From DASPKX01 sp035627835 (GTDB taxonomy: Bacteria > Verrucomicrobiota > Verrucomicrobiia > Limisphaerales > SXQI01): 64,000 nucleotides of DNA. Below, piece by piece: positions 50,818 to 59,584 of the stretch. The translations under genes and the position numbers were made by a program. The first letter of the stretch is position 1, and every line of letters starts with the position of its first letter. The stretch lies in assembly GCA_035627835.1 (NCBI GenBank), contig DASPKX010000003.1:1-64000 (forward strand), given 5' to 3'. The notes beneath the pieces are model-generated. The model ran no database searches. It was given only the letters and a program-made list of their open reading frames with translations, and was not told the origin of the DNA.

Positions 50818-51855
50818 TTAACCTAAAAGATGCTCGATCACCATCTGATCGAGCGCTTGGTAATTCCGATCCGCAATCAGACTCTTCGCCTGCTTTTCAT
50901 CAAAGGAACGCGCCTTTTCAACAAGCCTCAGGAATGTGGTTCGGCTGTTCGTGAGATGATCCACAGTATGCTCAACCTTTGTTGGCCTGAACGGATGGAC
51001 ATCGAAGCATACATACTCGCCTTTTGAGCCGTAGCGATTTCGCTCAAGAGCCCGCACCTGGTTGAAAGCGCTCCGCAAGTTCGTGCTGGCGAAGGGCTTG
51101 TCCTGGTCGAACTTCAGGCCGTTCTGATCATTCAAGTGCAGGGACCAGAGCTTCCCGAAGGCCATTGCGAAATCGATCTCATCAGCCGGATCCAGCCCGG
51201 CCAGAATGGCGTGCGCGCTCTCGATGAGGCATCCGACCCGCTTTTGGTCACGAGTGAGCTGGGCCACCGCGAGCGCATGCCCAATCGTTGGAATGTAGGC
51301 ATGGTCCATCGGCTCGTTCGGCTTAGGTTCGATGGCCAGGCGGATCTTCTTGTCGTGAGCGAGCATTTTGTCGAACGCTTCGACCATCAACTCGACGCTG
51401 CGTAAACCGCTCTTCGACTCGCGGAGATACGTCCCTTCGCGCGCGAGCCAGAGAACCAGCAGGTCCGTTCCCAAAATGTTCGCGATATCAATCGACCGGA
51501 GGGAACGTTCAATCGCGTATTTGCGGTGTTTCGGATCATTGCTCGTGTAGGCGCCGTCAATGGTGTTAGGGCTGAACCACAGGCGAGGGGCAACCATCTC
51601 CACCGCGATTCCCTGGCCATCCAAGCGCTTCTTCAGCTCCTTGGCTTCTTTCCGAATCTGCTGTTCTGACTTGTTGTCGATGTCCGGCACCGCATCGTCA
51701 TCGTGGAACATCATGGCTTCGAACCCAGCTTCCCGGAGCTTCTCCAGCTTCCAATCAAAGTTTTGGGGTGGGCGAGTGGTTGGGCCGTAAGGATCCTGTC
51801 CCTCACTAATATTCCATGGACCGAAACAAAAACGATACGTGTGCTCTTTTGACAT
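50818..51855 (-). CDS. Xylose-isomerase-family protein
   Basis: 345-residue cytoplasmic TIM-barrel enzyme. The N-terminal text FCFGPWNISEGQDPYGPTTRPP, FHDDDAVPD (catalytic His-Asp), AIEPKPNEP (Glu and Lys of the metal site), IESAHA and NDQNGLKFDQDKPF follow the class I xylose isomerases. Aligned by eye to the Streptomyces enzyme, one metal-ligand Asp (in its D-L-N-G-Q-N-G) is replaced, reading H-L-N-D-Q-N-G. The substrate may therefore differ. It stands alone with its own terminator. Confidence 0.8.
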   Translation of the reverse strand: MSKEHTYRFCFGPWNISEGQDPYGPTTRPPQNFDWKLEKLREAGFEAMMFHDDDAVPDIDNKSEQQIRKEAKELKKRLDGQGIAVEMVAPRLWFSPNTIDGAYTSNDPKHRKYAIERSLRSIDIANILGTDLLVLWLAREGTYLRESKSGLRSVELMVEAFDKMLAHDKKIRLAIEPKPNEPMDHAYIPTIGHALAVAQLTRDQKRVGCLIESAHAILAGLDPADEIDFAMAFGKLWSLHLNDQNGLKFDQDKPFASTNLRSAFNQVRALERNRYGSKGEYVCFDVHPFRPTKVEHTVDHLTNSRTTFLRLVEKARSFDEKQAKSLIADRNYQALDQMVIEHLLG

Positions 51856-51905
51856 ATGAAAGAGCAGCAGGCTAAAAACTTTTCCCCGTGTTGTGAAACG
51901 AAATC

Positions 51906-51935
51906 GAGCAGCCGCGTTGCTCAGCTGCTCTTTTT
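51906..51935 (+). terminator. Possible terminator-like hairpin at the DUF421 3' end
   Basis: GAGCAGC (51906-51912) / GCTGCTC (51924-51930) followed by TTTTT on the plus strand. No plus-strand gene ends here; on the minus strand the hairpin overlaps the DUF421 stop and is followed only by GATTTCGTTT. It may act in either direction, or not at all. Confidence 0.35.
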
Positions 51936-52433
51936 CTTTATCACACTCAACTCACCGTTGCGCTCGATCTTTGCCAGCTGCACTTCATCCGCCTTTGACA
52001 CGCTTCCATTCAGCCGGAGGTCTTCCTCAAGGTCATGGATCGTCACTGCGTTCCGCCGCATTTGCTGCTCGTTCAGCTTTCCATTTTCTATCAGCACATC
52101 GGCGCTGCCTTTGATCAAATGGCCGAAAGAATGCCAATGAAAAGCGATCGCTGCCGCCAGGCGATGCAGCAGCACGAGCACGAAGCCGCCCACCAGTGTA
52201 GGCACAAACGGAGCAGAGCCGTTTACCGCCCTCGCGAGGGTGGAGGCTAGAATCAGCCCGAGGACCGCGTCAAAAGCGCTTTTCTTGCTCAAGAAGCGTT
52301 TGTCAGCCATGCGAACCATGACGATTGCCGCCACAAACATGGCGACTGCCCGGAGCGACACATGTATGATCGTTAAATCCCTCGGCTCTCTGCCAATTCC
52401 CAAAACCGACGTGAGCGCATCCAATATCTCCAT
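51921..52433 (-). CDS. DUF421-family membrane protein
   Basis: 170 residues from ATG 52433. Three hydrophobic helices in the first 95 residues (HVSLRAVAMFVAAIVMVRMADKRFL, FDAVLGLILASTLARAV, FVPTLVGGFVLVLLHRLAAAIAF) and a cytoplasmic domain with VLIENGKLNEQQMRRNAVTIHDLEEDLRLNG, the YetF/YcaP pattern. Role unknown. It is 65 bases upstream of, and in the same direction as, the xylose-isomerase-like gene. Confidence 0.87.
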   Translation of the reverse strand: MEILDALTSVLGIGREPRDLTIIHVSLRAVAMFVAAIVMVRMADKRFLSKKSAFDAVLGLILASTLARAVNGSAPFVPTLVGGFVLVLLHRLAAAIAFHWHSFGHLIKGSADVLIENGKLNEQQMRRNAVTIHDLEEDLRLNGSVSKADEVQLAKIERNGELSVIKKKSS

Positions 52434-52579
52434 AACGTAATCTTTTGCTCCGGGCTTGTGAGAACAACCTGACCGCTCTGCTGAATCCAATCTCGGGGCG
52501 ATTATCAGAACCGTGCGGAGGGGCCGTTATTTCCCTTGTGCGCAGGGGCCCCTTGCAGCATAGGTTTACGCCCTGATTT

Positions 52580-53686
52580 ATGTTGAAAGCTGGGATTGTT
52601 GGCCTGCCTAACGTTGGAAAATCGACTCTGTTCAATGCGGTCACCCGCACCCGCAAAGCTGAGGCGGCGAACTATCCTTTTTGCACGATCGATCCGAACG
52701 TCGGCATCGTCACCGTGCCTGATTCACGGTTGGAAACGTTGGCCAAGATTGCCAAAACCAGCGTCATCATTCCTGCCGCGATCGAGTTCGTGGACATCGC
52801 CGGCCTCGTGAAGGGCGCCGCCGCTGGTGAAGGCCTCGGCAACAAGTTCCTAACTCACATCCGCGAGGTCGACGCTATCGTGCAGGTCGTCCGCTGCTTC
52901 GATGACGAAAACATCCATCACGTCGCTGGCTCGGTGGATCCGATCCGCGACATCGAGATCATCACCACGGAACTCGTGATGTCCGACCTTGAAGCCGTAC
53001 AAAAGAAGATCGAGCGCGTTTCTAAAGACGCGAAGCGTGGTGACAAAGTGGCCAGCGCCGAACTCGAAGTGGCAAAGAAATTCGAGCCGCACCTGAACGA
53101 AGGCAAACCCGCCATCACTCTCGCGGGCTTAACTGCTGAGGACAAAGCGATTGCCAAAGGCTTCTACCTCCTCACCGACAAGCCGACGATCTTCGCCGCG
53201 AACGTCAAAGACACTGATCTTGCCACAGCCGACCAAAATCCGTACGTCCAAAAAGTCCGCGAATACGCCAAGGCCCATCACTCTTGCGACACAGTCGTTA
53301 TCAGCGCCCAAATCGAGAGCGATCTCATCGACCTTGCTCCGGACGAAGCGACCCAGTTTTTGAACGAACTCGGGGTTAAGGAGTCCGGCGTCGGTGCGCT
53401 GATCCGAAGCACCTATCATATTCTTGGCCTGCGCACCTACTTCACCGCGGGCGAAAAAGAAGTCCGCGCCTGGACCATCCACGCTGGTGACACCGCTCCC
53501 AAGGCCGCTGGTGTGATTCACAGCGATTTTGAACGCGGCTTTATCAAAGCCGAAACCGTCGCGTACGAAGATCTTGTCTCCTGCGGTTCAGTCGCGGCCG
53601 CTCGTGAAAAAGGCCTTTACCGCATGGAAGGCAAAGAATACGTCGTCAAAGACGGAGACGTCCTCCTCTTCAAGTTTAACGTCTAG
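52580..53686 (+). CDS. ychF: Redox-regulated ATPase YchF
   Basis: 368-residue Obg-family P-loop protein that hydrolyses ATP rather than GTP in the family. Walker A is GLPNVGKSTLFNAV; FCTIDPNVGIV and FVDIAGLVKGAAAGEGLGNKFL are switch and Walker B regions; FAANVKDTD replaces the usual NKxD. The C-terminal TGS-like domain includes RAWTIHAGDTAPKAAGVIHSDFERGFI. It binds ribosomes and is linked to stress responses. Confidence 0.97.
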   Translation: MLKAGIVGLPNVGKSTLFNAVTRTRKAEAANYPFCTIDPNVGIVTVPDSRLETLAKIAKTSVIIPAAIEFVDIAGLVKGAAAGEGLGNKFLTHIREVDAIVQVVRCFDDENIHHVAGSVDPIRDIEIITTELVMSDLEAVQKKIERVSKDAKRGDKVASAELEVAKKFEPHLNEGKPAITLAGLTAEDKAIAKGFYLLTDKPTIFAANVKDTDLATADQNPYVQKVREYAKAHHSCDTVVISAQIESDLIDLAPDEATQFLNELGVKESGVGALIRSTYHILGLRTYFTAGEKEVRAWTIHAGDTAPKAAGVIHSDFERGFIKAETVAYEDLVSCGSVAAAREKGLYRMEGKEYVVKDGDVLLFKFNV

Positions 53687-53751
53687 CCAGACTCCCGAAC
53701 ATTTGACGCGGGCTCGCATCGGCCCCTACATTCCTGCCTTTATTGCCCGGC

Positions 53752-56502
53752 ATGGAAGTGCGCTATCATCGCGGCGGCGTTCATCTGCCTGAGTTCAACC
53801 TCTGGCTGGATTCGCACCTTCCGCAGCAAGGCCCCGAGCGGGTCTTCGTCAGCCACGCGCATAGCGACCATATTGCGCCACATCGGGAGATAATCTGCTC
53901 TGAGCCGACCTCCCGCCTGATGCATGCCCGTATTGAGGGAAATTGGATTGAGCACAAACTCCCCTTCCTGCAGAGCTGCGATTTCTCTGCGGAGAATCCC
54001 TATCGAATAACCCTTTTGCCAGCCGGCCACATCTTTGGAAGCGCGATGTCTTTGGTGGAGGGGAAGGGGAGTTCGCTCCTCTACACCGGCGACTTTAAGC
54101 TGCGCACTGGCCTTTCTGCTGAGAAGTGCGAGCCGCGCGAAGCGGACATCCTGATCATGGAGACAACTTACGGGCGGCCGGAATACAGGTTTCCGCCCAC
54201 CGAAGCGGTGGTGTCAGGCATCGTTCGTTTTTGCCGCGAAGCATTGGATAACGAGGAGACCCCAGTTCTGCTCGGCTACTCGCTCGGCAAGAGTCAGGAA
54301 ATCCTATGCAGCCTGGGCGAAGCCGGGCTGCCAATCATGCTGCACGGCACGGTTCATCGGCTCACGAAAATCTACGAACAGTTCGGCCACTGCTTTCCGG
54401 CTTACGAAAAATACGAAGCAGGCAACGCCCGGGGCAAAGTGCTTCTCTGCCCGCCGAATGTCAGCAACTCCGCCATGCTGCGGAATCTTGGCAAGGTTCG
54501 GTTGGCTGTTCTCACCGGCTGGGCGGTTGATCCGAACTGCCGCTTCCGTTATCAAGCCCACGCGGCCTTTCCCATCAGCGATCACGCAGACTTTACCGAC
54601 CTCGTTTCCTTCGTTCACCAGGTTAAGCCAAAGAAGGTTTACACCCTCCACGGCTTTGCTGCTGACTTCGCCCGCACACTGCGCGACCTCGGCTACGATG
54701 CGCTCGCCTTAAGCGAGGAAGAGCAACTCGCCCTTCCATTGCTCGTGCCGGGCAGGGTGGCGTCCGCCATCGTCGAGCCTGCTCCCAGGCCACCACTTAA
54801 AGGCTCACCTGACGGACCGCTCTTTCGGGAGTTTTCCTTAACGTGCGCTGCCATCAGCAAGACGACCAAAAAACTGGAGAAGGTCCGCCTCCTGACAGAG
54901 TATCTCAAGCCGCTCGATTCTGCGCCGCTGCGAGCTGTCTCTGTCTGGTTTACGGGCCAACCATTTCCTTCCACAGAAAACAAAGTCCTCTCTCTGGGTT
55001 GGGCCATCATTCGCGACGCTCTCTGCTCAATGGGCAAGCTCGACCAAGCCCAATTCGGACAGGTTTACCTGAAGCACAGTGATCTTGGCGAAACAGCGCA
55101 GGAGATTTTTACCAACCTCGGAGCCACTGACGGAACACTCACGATCGAGCAGGTCCAGGACACTTTCGAGCGTTTGTATCATGCTCGCGGGCCGTTGGCG
55201 AAGCTCCCGATGCTGATGGAGCTTCTTCGCTCATGCGACCCGCTCGAGGCCAAATACGTCGTCAAAATACTTACCAGTGACCTCCGCATCGGCCTCAAGG
55301 AAGGCTTGGTCGAAGACGCTATTGCGAGCGCCTTCGGTGTTCCTCTTGACGAGGTGAAGAACACAAACCTTCTAGTCGGCAATATCGGTGAAACCGCTCT
55401 TCTTGCCAAACGCGGTCAACTGTCCGGCGTCACGATCATTCCGTTCCGCCCCATCAAATACATGCTCGCGTCTCCAGAGGAAACCGCTGCCGATATCTGG
55501 AACCGTGTGCTCGAGTGGCAAACCGGCTCCAAACGCAAAGGCGCTCAGCCGCCCCTCCTGACGGAGCCCACCTCCGTCTGGCTGGAGGATAAATATGACG
55601 GAATCCGGGCACAAATTCACAAGGTCGGCAACGTTGTCGCGATTTACTCGCGCGACCTCAAAGCCATCACCGAAACCTTCCATGACATCGCCGAGCGCGC
55701 GCGCAAAGTGGAGCACGACTTCATGCTCGACGGTGAGATCGTCGCGATGCGGGGGGAACAAATTCTGCCGTTTGCCGACCTGCAACGCCGCTTGGGGCGC
55801 CGCGAGAGCGACCTTTTCCTTGGTGAGGAAGTCCCCGTCGTTTTTGTCGCATTCGACTGTCTCTGGCTGGACAATCAAAACCAACTCGATCTTCCACTTA
55901 AGCAGCGCCGCGAAGCTCTCACGAAACTGAACGCATTCCGGCTCTCAACCATCACAGAGGCGCGTTCGGCCGATGAAATCGAGGAAGCGTTCACTGCTGC
56001 GCGCAACCGCGGCAATGAGGGGTTGCTCATTAAAGACCCGAACAGTGTTTACACGCCGGGCCGCCGAGGTCTTTCCTGGTTAAAACTGAAGAAAGCCTTC
56101 GCAACGCTGGACTGCGTCGTCGTTGGCGCCGAATACGGACACGGGAAGCGCAAAGGCGTCTTAAGCGATTATACCTTCGCGGTGCGTGATGAAGCCACGG
56201 GTGAGTTGAAAACTATCGGCAAAGCGTACAGCGGCTTGACGGACATTGAGATCGCACAACTCACGCGCCACTTCCTCTCCCGCACCATACGCCAACACGG
56301 ACGCTACCACGAGGTAAAGCCCGACACCGTGCTCGAAATCGCTTTTGACCTGCTTCAGCCGAGCGACCGTCACACCAGCGGCCTGGCGATGCGGTTCCCT
56401 CGCATCGTTCGCATCCGCACCGACAAAAGCCCCGCCGAGATCGACACTGTTCAGGCGGCGCGCGCTCTTGCGCAACGCCGCGCCAGCGAAGAAACAACCT
56501 GA
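53752..56502 (+). CDS. Fused MBL-fold exonuclease and ATP-dependent DNA ligase
   Basis: 916-residue fusion. Residues 1 to about 340 are a metallo-beta-lactamase/beta-CASP nuclease: the metal motif is H35-x-H37-x-D39-H40 in SHAHSDHIAPH, with LPAGHIFGSAM, YTGDFK, METTYGRPEY and SDHADFTDL. From about 345 it is an ATP-dependent ligase: helical DNA-binding domain, nucleotidyltransferase with the AMP-accepting lysine K614 in EDKYDGIRAQI, GEIVAM, GLLIKD and LKLKK, and an OB domain to the end. In other bacteria these are two separate genes of a four-part Lhr-helicase/ligase/exonuclease/phosphoesterase repair set. ATG 53752 is chosen over TTG 53743. Confidence 0.93.
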   Translation: MEVRYHRGGVHLPEFNLWLDSHLPQQGPERVFVSHAHSDHIAPHREIICSEPTSRLMHARIEGNWIEHKLPFLQSCDFSAENPYRITLLPAGHIFGSAMSLVEGKGSSLLYTGDFKLRTGLSAEKCEPREADILIMETTYGRPEYRFPPTEAVVSGIVRFCREALDNEETPVLLGYSLGKSQEILCSLGEAGLPIMLHGTVHRLTKIYEQFGHCFPAYEKYEAGNARGKVLLCPPNVSNSAMLRNLGKVRLAVLTGWAVDPNCRFRYQAHAAFPISDHADFTDLVSFVHQVKPKKVYTLHGFAADFARTLRDLGYDALALSEEEQLALPLLVPGRVASAIVEPAPRPPLKGSPDGPLFREFSLTCAAISKTTKKLEKVRLLTEYLKPLDSAPLRAVSVWFTGQPFPSTENKVLSLGWAIIRDALCSMGKLDQAQFGQVYLKHSDLGETAQEIFTNLGATDGTLTIEQVQDTFERLYHARGPLAKLPMLMELLRSCDPLEAKYVVKILTSDLRIGLKEGLVEDAIASAFGVPLDEVKNTNLLVGNIGETALLAKRGQLSGVTIIPFRPIKYMLASPEETAADIWNRVLEWQTGSKRKGAQPPLLTEPTSVWLEDKYDGIRAQIHKVGNVVAIYSRDLKAITETFHDIAERARKVEHDFMLDGEIVAMRGEQILPFADLQRRLGRRESDLFLGEEVPVVFVAFDCLWLDNQNQLDLPLKQRREALTKLNAFRLSTITEARSADEIEEAFTAARNRGNEGLLIKDPNSVYTPGRRGLSWLKLKKAFATLDCVVVGAEYGHGKRKGVLSDYTFAVRDEATGELKTIGKAYSGLTDIEIAQLTRHFLSRTIRQHGRYHEVKPDTVLEIAFDLLQPSDRHTSGLAMRFPRIVRIRTDKSPAEIDTVQAARALAQRRASEETT

Positions 56503-56512
56503 TTTCGGTGTG

Positions 56513-57250
56513 TTAAGGAAGAGTTCGGATCTTTAAGTTCCGGAACTCAATTGGCGACCCTTCCGATTCCAGGCATAGATAACCCCACGCCGGTTTGCAC
56601 TCTGTCCCGCCCGACACTTCCTCTCCATTGACCCAGAGCCGCACCTCGCCATTAATCGCCCGCACGTAATAGTGGTTCCACTCCCCACTCGGTTTCACCA
56701 GGTTTTTCCGTGGAAAACTCCGTTGCCCACCCGGGGCTGAAGGTGGAAACGGCTTCATCTTGGCCGTTCCGGTCGGAAACACATCACCGTGGCTTGTGAA
56801 CCAATCCGGCTTCTTCTTGTGCTCCTTTTCGTAAGCCTCAGCGTAACCGAGGTCGAGCACCTGGACTTCAATCCCAATCGGCAGCCGATCTTTGCCATCT
56901 TCCAAAAGCTTGATGGCATCTGGTGTCGCCCAGAAGAACACCCCTGAATTGCCCGCTGGCTTCAAATGCTTCCACTCCACCGACAATTCCAGATTTGTGT
57001 AGAGCACCGTGGATCGAATCACCCCAATGGGCTGGCCGGTGCAAGAAATCATGTTGCTGCTGAACCGCCATGTGTCTGGCGCGCAGTTCACATTTGTGAA
57101 GTCGCTGCCCCCAAGCGGCCGCCACCCCAATTCCGTGCCCGAAATCATCGCTTTCGGAACAGCGCTCTCCTCCGCCTTCAGCATACGGCTCGTCAACCCC
57201 AGCAACAAAAGAACAGCAAGCGCAGCCCGCATCACAACCGGTGAATTCAT
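56513..57250 (-). CDS. Exported DUF1080 (3-keto-disaccharide hydrolase family) protein
   Basis: 245 residues with signal peptide (about 1-26). Single DUF1080 jelly-roll: WRFSSNMISCTGQPIGVIRS, LELSVEWKHLKPAGNSGVFFWAT, IGIEVQVLDLGYAEAYEKEHKKKPDWFTSHGDVFP and EWNHYYVRAINGEVRLWVNGEEV. Members bind or cleave modified disaccharides. It is a single gene, convergent with the ligase and divergent from the beta-helix gene. Confidence 0.85.
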   Translation of the reverse strand: MNSPVVMRAALAVLLLLGLTSRMLKAEESAVPKAMISGTELGWRPLGGSDFTNVNCAPDTWRFSSNMISCTGQPIGVIRSTVLYTNLELSVEWKHLKPAGNSGVFFWATPDAIKLLEDGKDRLPIGIEVQVLDLGYAEAYEKEHKKKPDWFTSHGDVFPTGTAKMKPFPPSAPGGQRSFPRKNLVKPSGEWNHYYVRAINGEVRLWVNGEEVSGGTECKPAWGYLCLESEGSPIEFRNLKIRTLP

Positions 57251-57404
57251 CCCTTCACCCTAAAAGACCAAATCAGCAGAAACAACCCTTCCATTTAGCT
57301 GGGCAGCACATGAGGTTCAGCGCTTGCCTCACCACGGGCAATTCTCATCCAGACGGTCTAAGACGCATCATGACTTTCGGCGGTGGTTTGGTTAGGCTCC
57401 CGGC

Positions 57405-59468
57405 GTGGTGAACTTTCGAGCAGTCCTGGCGCTTCTAGGGATGGTTTTGAGCCTTCAAGCGAGTGAGTTGGTGATTCATGTTTCACCTGAAGGAGATGAT
57501 GCACTGGACGGTTTGGCCGCGGTGCCTTCCGGCAAGTCTGGACCTGTGCGGCAGCTTTCGGTGGCGCTGAAACGAATGCAGGCGCTTCGGCGAGGCGAGC
57601 CGAGGCCCAGCGGGTTGCGTATTCAGCTGCAGAGTGGCTGGCATTATATAGCCGAACGGATCGTGATCACGCCGCAGGACTCGGGCTTGAGCGAGGCTGT
57701 CCCTTTAATCATCCGCGGGCCTGCCGGGGGCAAAGCAGTGTTGAGCGGGGGCGTGCGGCTGACGAACTGGACACGCGTGGATGGCAAGGACCTATGGGGA
57801 GCGACTGTCCCGATGTGGGTTGGCGATGCGACGGGCCCGCGCAGTTTATTTGTGAATGGAACGCGAGCGACATTAGCGCGAACACCTAATCAAGGCTTCC
57901 TGCGGCAGGACGGGGAGGCGTTATCGACGGAACCGTTTTCTTTCAAGTTTCACAACGATGAGGTTAAGCCGGAATGGGCGGCAGCGGGGGCCGAAGTGGT
58001 GGCATTTCATAAATGGATCGATCTTCGGCATCCGATTCGCAGCGTGAATTCGGAGAGCAGGACGGTAACGCTGGCAGGGAACATCGCCACTCACGTGAAG
58101 GAGGCGAACGCGCGCTACCTCCTGGAAAACTTTCCGCAGGCGCTGGATGCCCCCGGCGAATGGCTTTACGAGGCAAGCGCTCGGCAGGTCTTGTACATGG
58201 CTGCGGAAGGGGAAGACCCGAACCGGCTGGAGATTGTTATGCCTGTGCTGGAGGGGGGAATCATGAAGTTCGAGGGGGATCACAGGGCGGGTATTCCGGT
58301 GCAGCACGTCCAGTTGGAGGGGATTACGTTTGCGCACACGGACTGGACCTTGCCAGCAGCTGGGTATTACGACACTCAAGCGGCGGTTCGGATTCATGGT
58401 GAGGTTTGGGCGGAAGGCGCGGTGAACTGCGTAGTCACGAACTGCACGTTCACAGGACTCTCAGGGTATGGAATAGAGCTGGGGCTTGGATGCAGAAACT
58501 GGCGCATCGAGCGGAATGAGTTTGTGGATTGCGGCGCTGGCGGCGTGAGGTTGGGTGAGCCGAGTCGGATAACGCCCACGCCGTATCAAGCGAACTCCGG
58601 ACACATGGTCACCGACAACCTAATTCACAAGATGGGACGGATGTTTCCGGCGGCGGCGGGCGTATTCATTCTGCAAAGCGGCGACAATTTGATCGCTCAC
58701 AATCACATTCACGATCTGTACTACACAGGGATTTCAGTCGGATGGAATTGGGGATATCGCGAGACGCCCTGCCGGAATAATCGAATCGAGTTTAACCATA
58801 TCCACAACATTGGCCAGGCGATGCTGAGTGACATGGGCGGCATTTACACGCTCGGCATTCAACGAGGGACGATGCTGCGGAACAACGTCATCCATGACGT
58901 CACTTCATTTGGATACGGAGGGTGGGGCATTTACCCGGATGAAGGGACAACTGGAGTTCTGATCGAGAGCAATGTGGTGTATCGGACGAAGAGCGCTGGG
59001 TTTCATCAGCATTACGGACGGGAGAACCTGGTGCGGAACAATATTTTCGCTTTCGGCACGGAGCACCAAATCATGCGTTCACGGGAGGAGGAGCATGTTT
59101 CATTTATGCTCGACCGTAACGTGGTGATCTTCGATTCGGGAACGTTGCTGGGGAGCAACTGGAAGAACGAGAAGTTTACTAGTGATTACAATTTGTTTTG
59201 GGATTTACGAGGAGCGGAGGGGATGAAGTTTGCGGGGGCGCTCTTGGGTGAATGGCAGAAGCGCGGGCATGACAGGCATTCAGTGGTCGCGGATCCGCTG
59301 TTTGAGAATGTCGAGGACTTCCGGAAGGGTGGTGAGTTTGGTGTGAATGCCTTTCGGCTGAGGACTAATTCGCCGGCGTTTGGGTTGGGCTTTAGGCAGA
59401 TTAATGTGTCGCAGGTTGGGCGGAGAGGAGGAGGACGTCCGCAGATTTCGCAGATTGGCGCAGATTAG
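57405..59468 (+). CDS. Exported right-handed beta-helix protein
   Basis: 687 residues; start GTG 57405 (GTG 57408 also possible); signal peptide about 1-20. The protein begins ELVIHVSPEGDDALDGLA and contains a long series of parallel beta-helix rungs from about 330 to 600 (NCVVTNCTFTGLSGYGIELGLGCRNW, NLIAHNHIHDLYYTGISVGW, NNRIEFNHIHNIGQAMLSD). Such folds occur in polysaccharide lyases and glycosidases; no catalytic residue set is certain. Its last codons run into CGCAGATT repeats, which supply the stop. Confidence 0.83.
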   Translation: MVNFRAVLALLGMVLSLQASELVIHVSPEGDDALDGLAAVPSGKSGPVRQLSVALKRMQALRRGEPRPSGLRIQLQSGWHYIAERIVITPQDSGLSEAVPLIIRGPAGGKAVLSGGVRLTNWTRVDGKDLWGATVPMWVGDATGPRSLFVNGTRATLARTPNQGFLRQDGEALSTEPFSFKFHNDEVKPEWAAAGAEVVAFHKWIDLRHPIRSVNSESRTVTLAGNIATHVKEANARYLLENFPQALDAPGEWLYEASARQVLYMAAEGEDPNRLEIVMPVLEGGIMKFEGDHRAGIPVQHVQLEGITFAHTDWTLPAAGYYDTQAAVRIHGEVWAEGAVNCVVTNCTFTGLSGYGIELGLGCRNWRIERNEFVDCGAGGVRLGEPSRITPTPYQANSGHMVTDNLIHKMGRMFPAAAGVFILQSGDNLIAHNHIHDLYYTGISVGWNWGYRETPCRNNRIEFNHIHNIGQAMLSDMGGIYTLGIQRGTMLRNNVIHDVTSFGYGGWGIYPDEGTTGVLIESNVVYRTKSAGFHQHYGRENLVRNNIFAFGTEHQIMRSREEEHVSFMLDRNVVIFDSGTLLGSNWKNEKFTSDYNLFWDLRGAEGMKFAGALLGEWQKRGHDRHSVVADPLFENVEDFRKGGEFGVNAFRLRTNSPAFGLGFRQINVSQVGRRGGGRPQISQIGAD
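59440..59466. repeat. CGCAGATT short tandem repeat at the 3' end of the beta-helix gene
   Basis: Three copies of CGCAGATT at 59440-59447, 59449-59456 and 59459-59466, with spacings of one and two bases. The last copy provides the T of the TAG stop codon and the repeat encodes the tail PQISQIGAD. Confidence 0.75.
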
Positions 59469-59512
59469 GAAAAAGACAGGGGAGAGGAAATGCCAGGTGA
59501 GCTGAGGGCAGG

Positions 59513-59539
59513 ACGCCCCGTCTATGACGCGGCCTACAT
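59513..59539. repeat. Degenerate REP-like element, copy 3
   Basis: ACGCCCCGTC..TGACGCGGCCTACAT can be aligned with the elements at 7387-7416 and 9030-9059 with two gaps and a few mismatches. The arms GCCCCGTC / GACGCGGC still pair with one mismatch. It lies in the spacer between the beta-helix gene and the UxaE-like gene. Confidence 0.4.
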
Positions 59540-59584
59540 TCATGACGCGCTTCGGCGCGGACGTCCGTCGGATTGGGCGACCTG

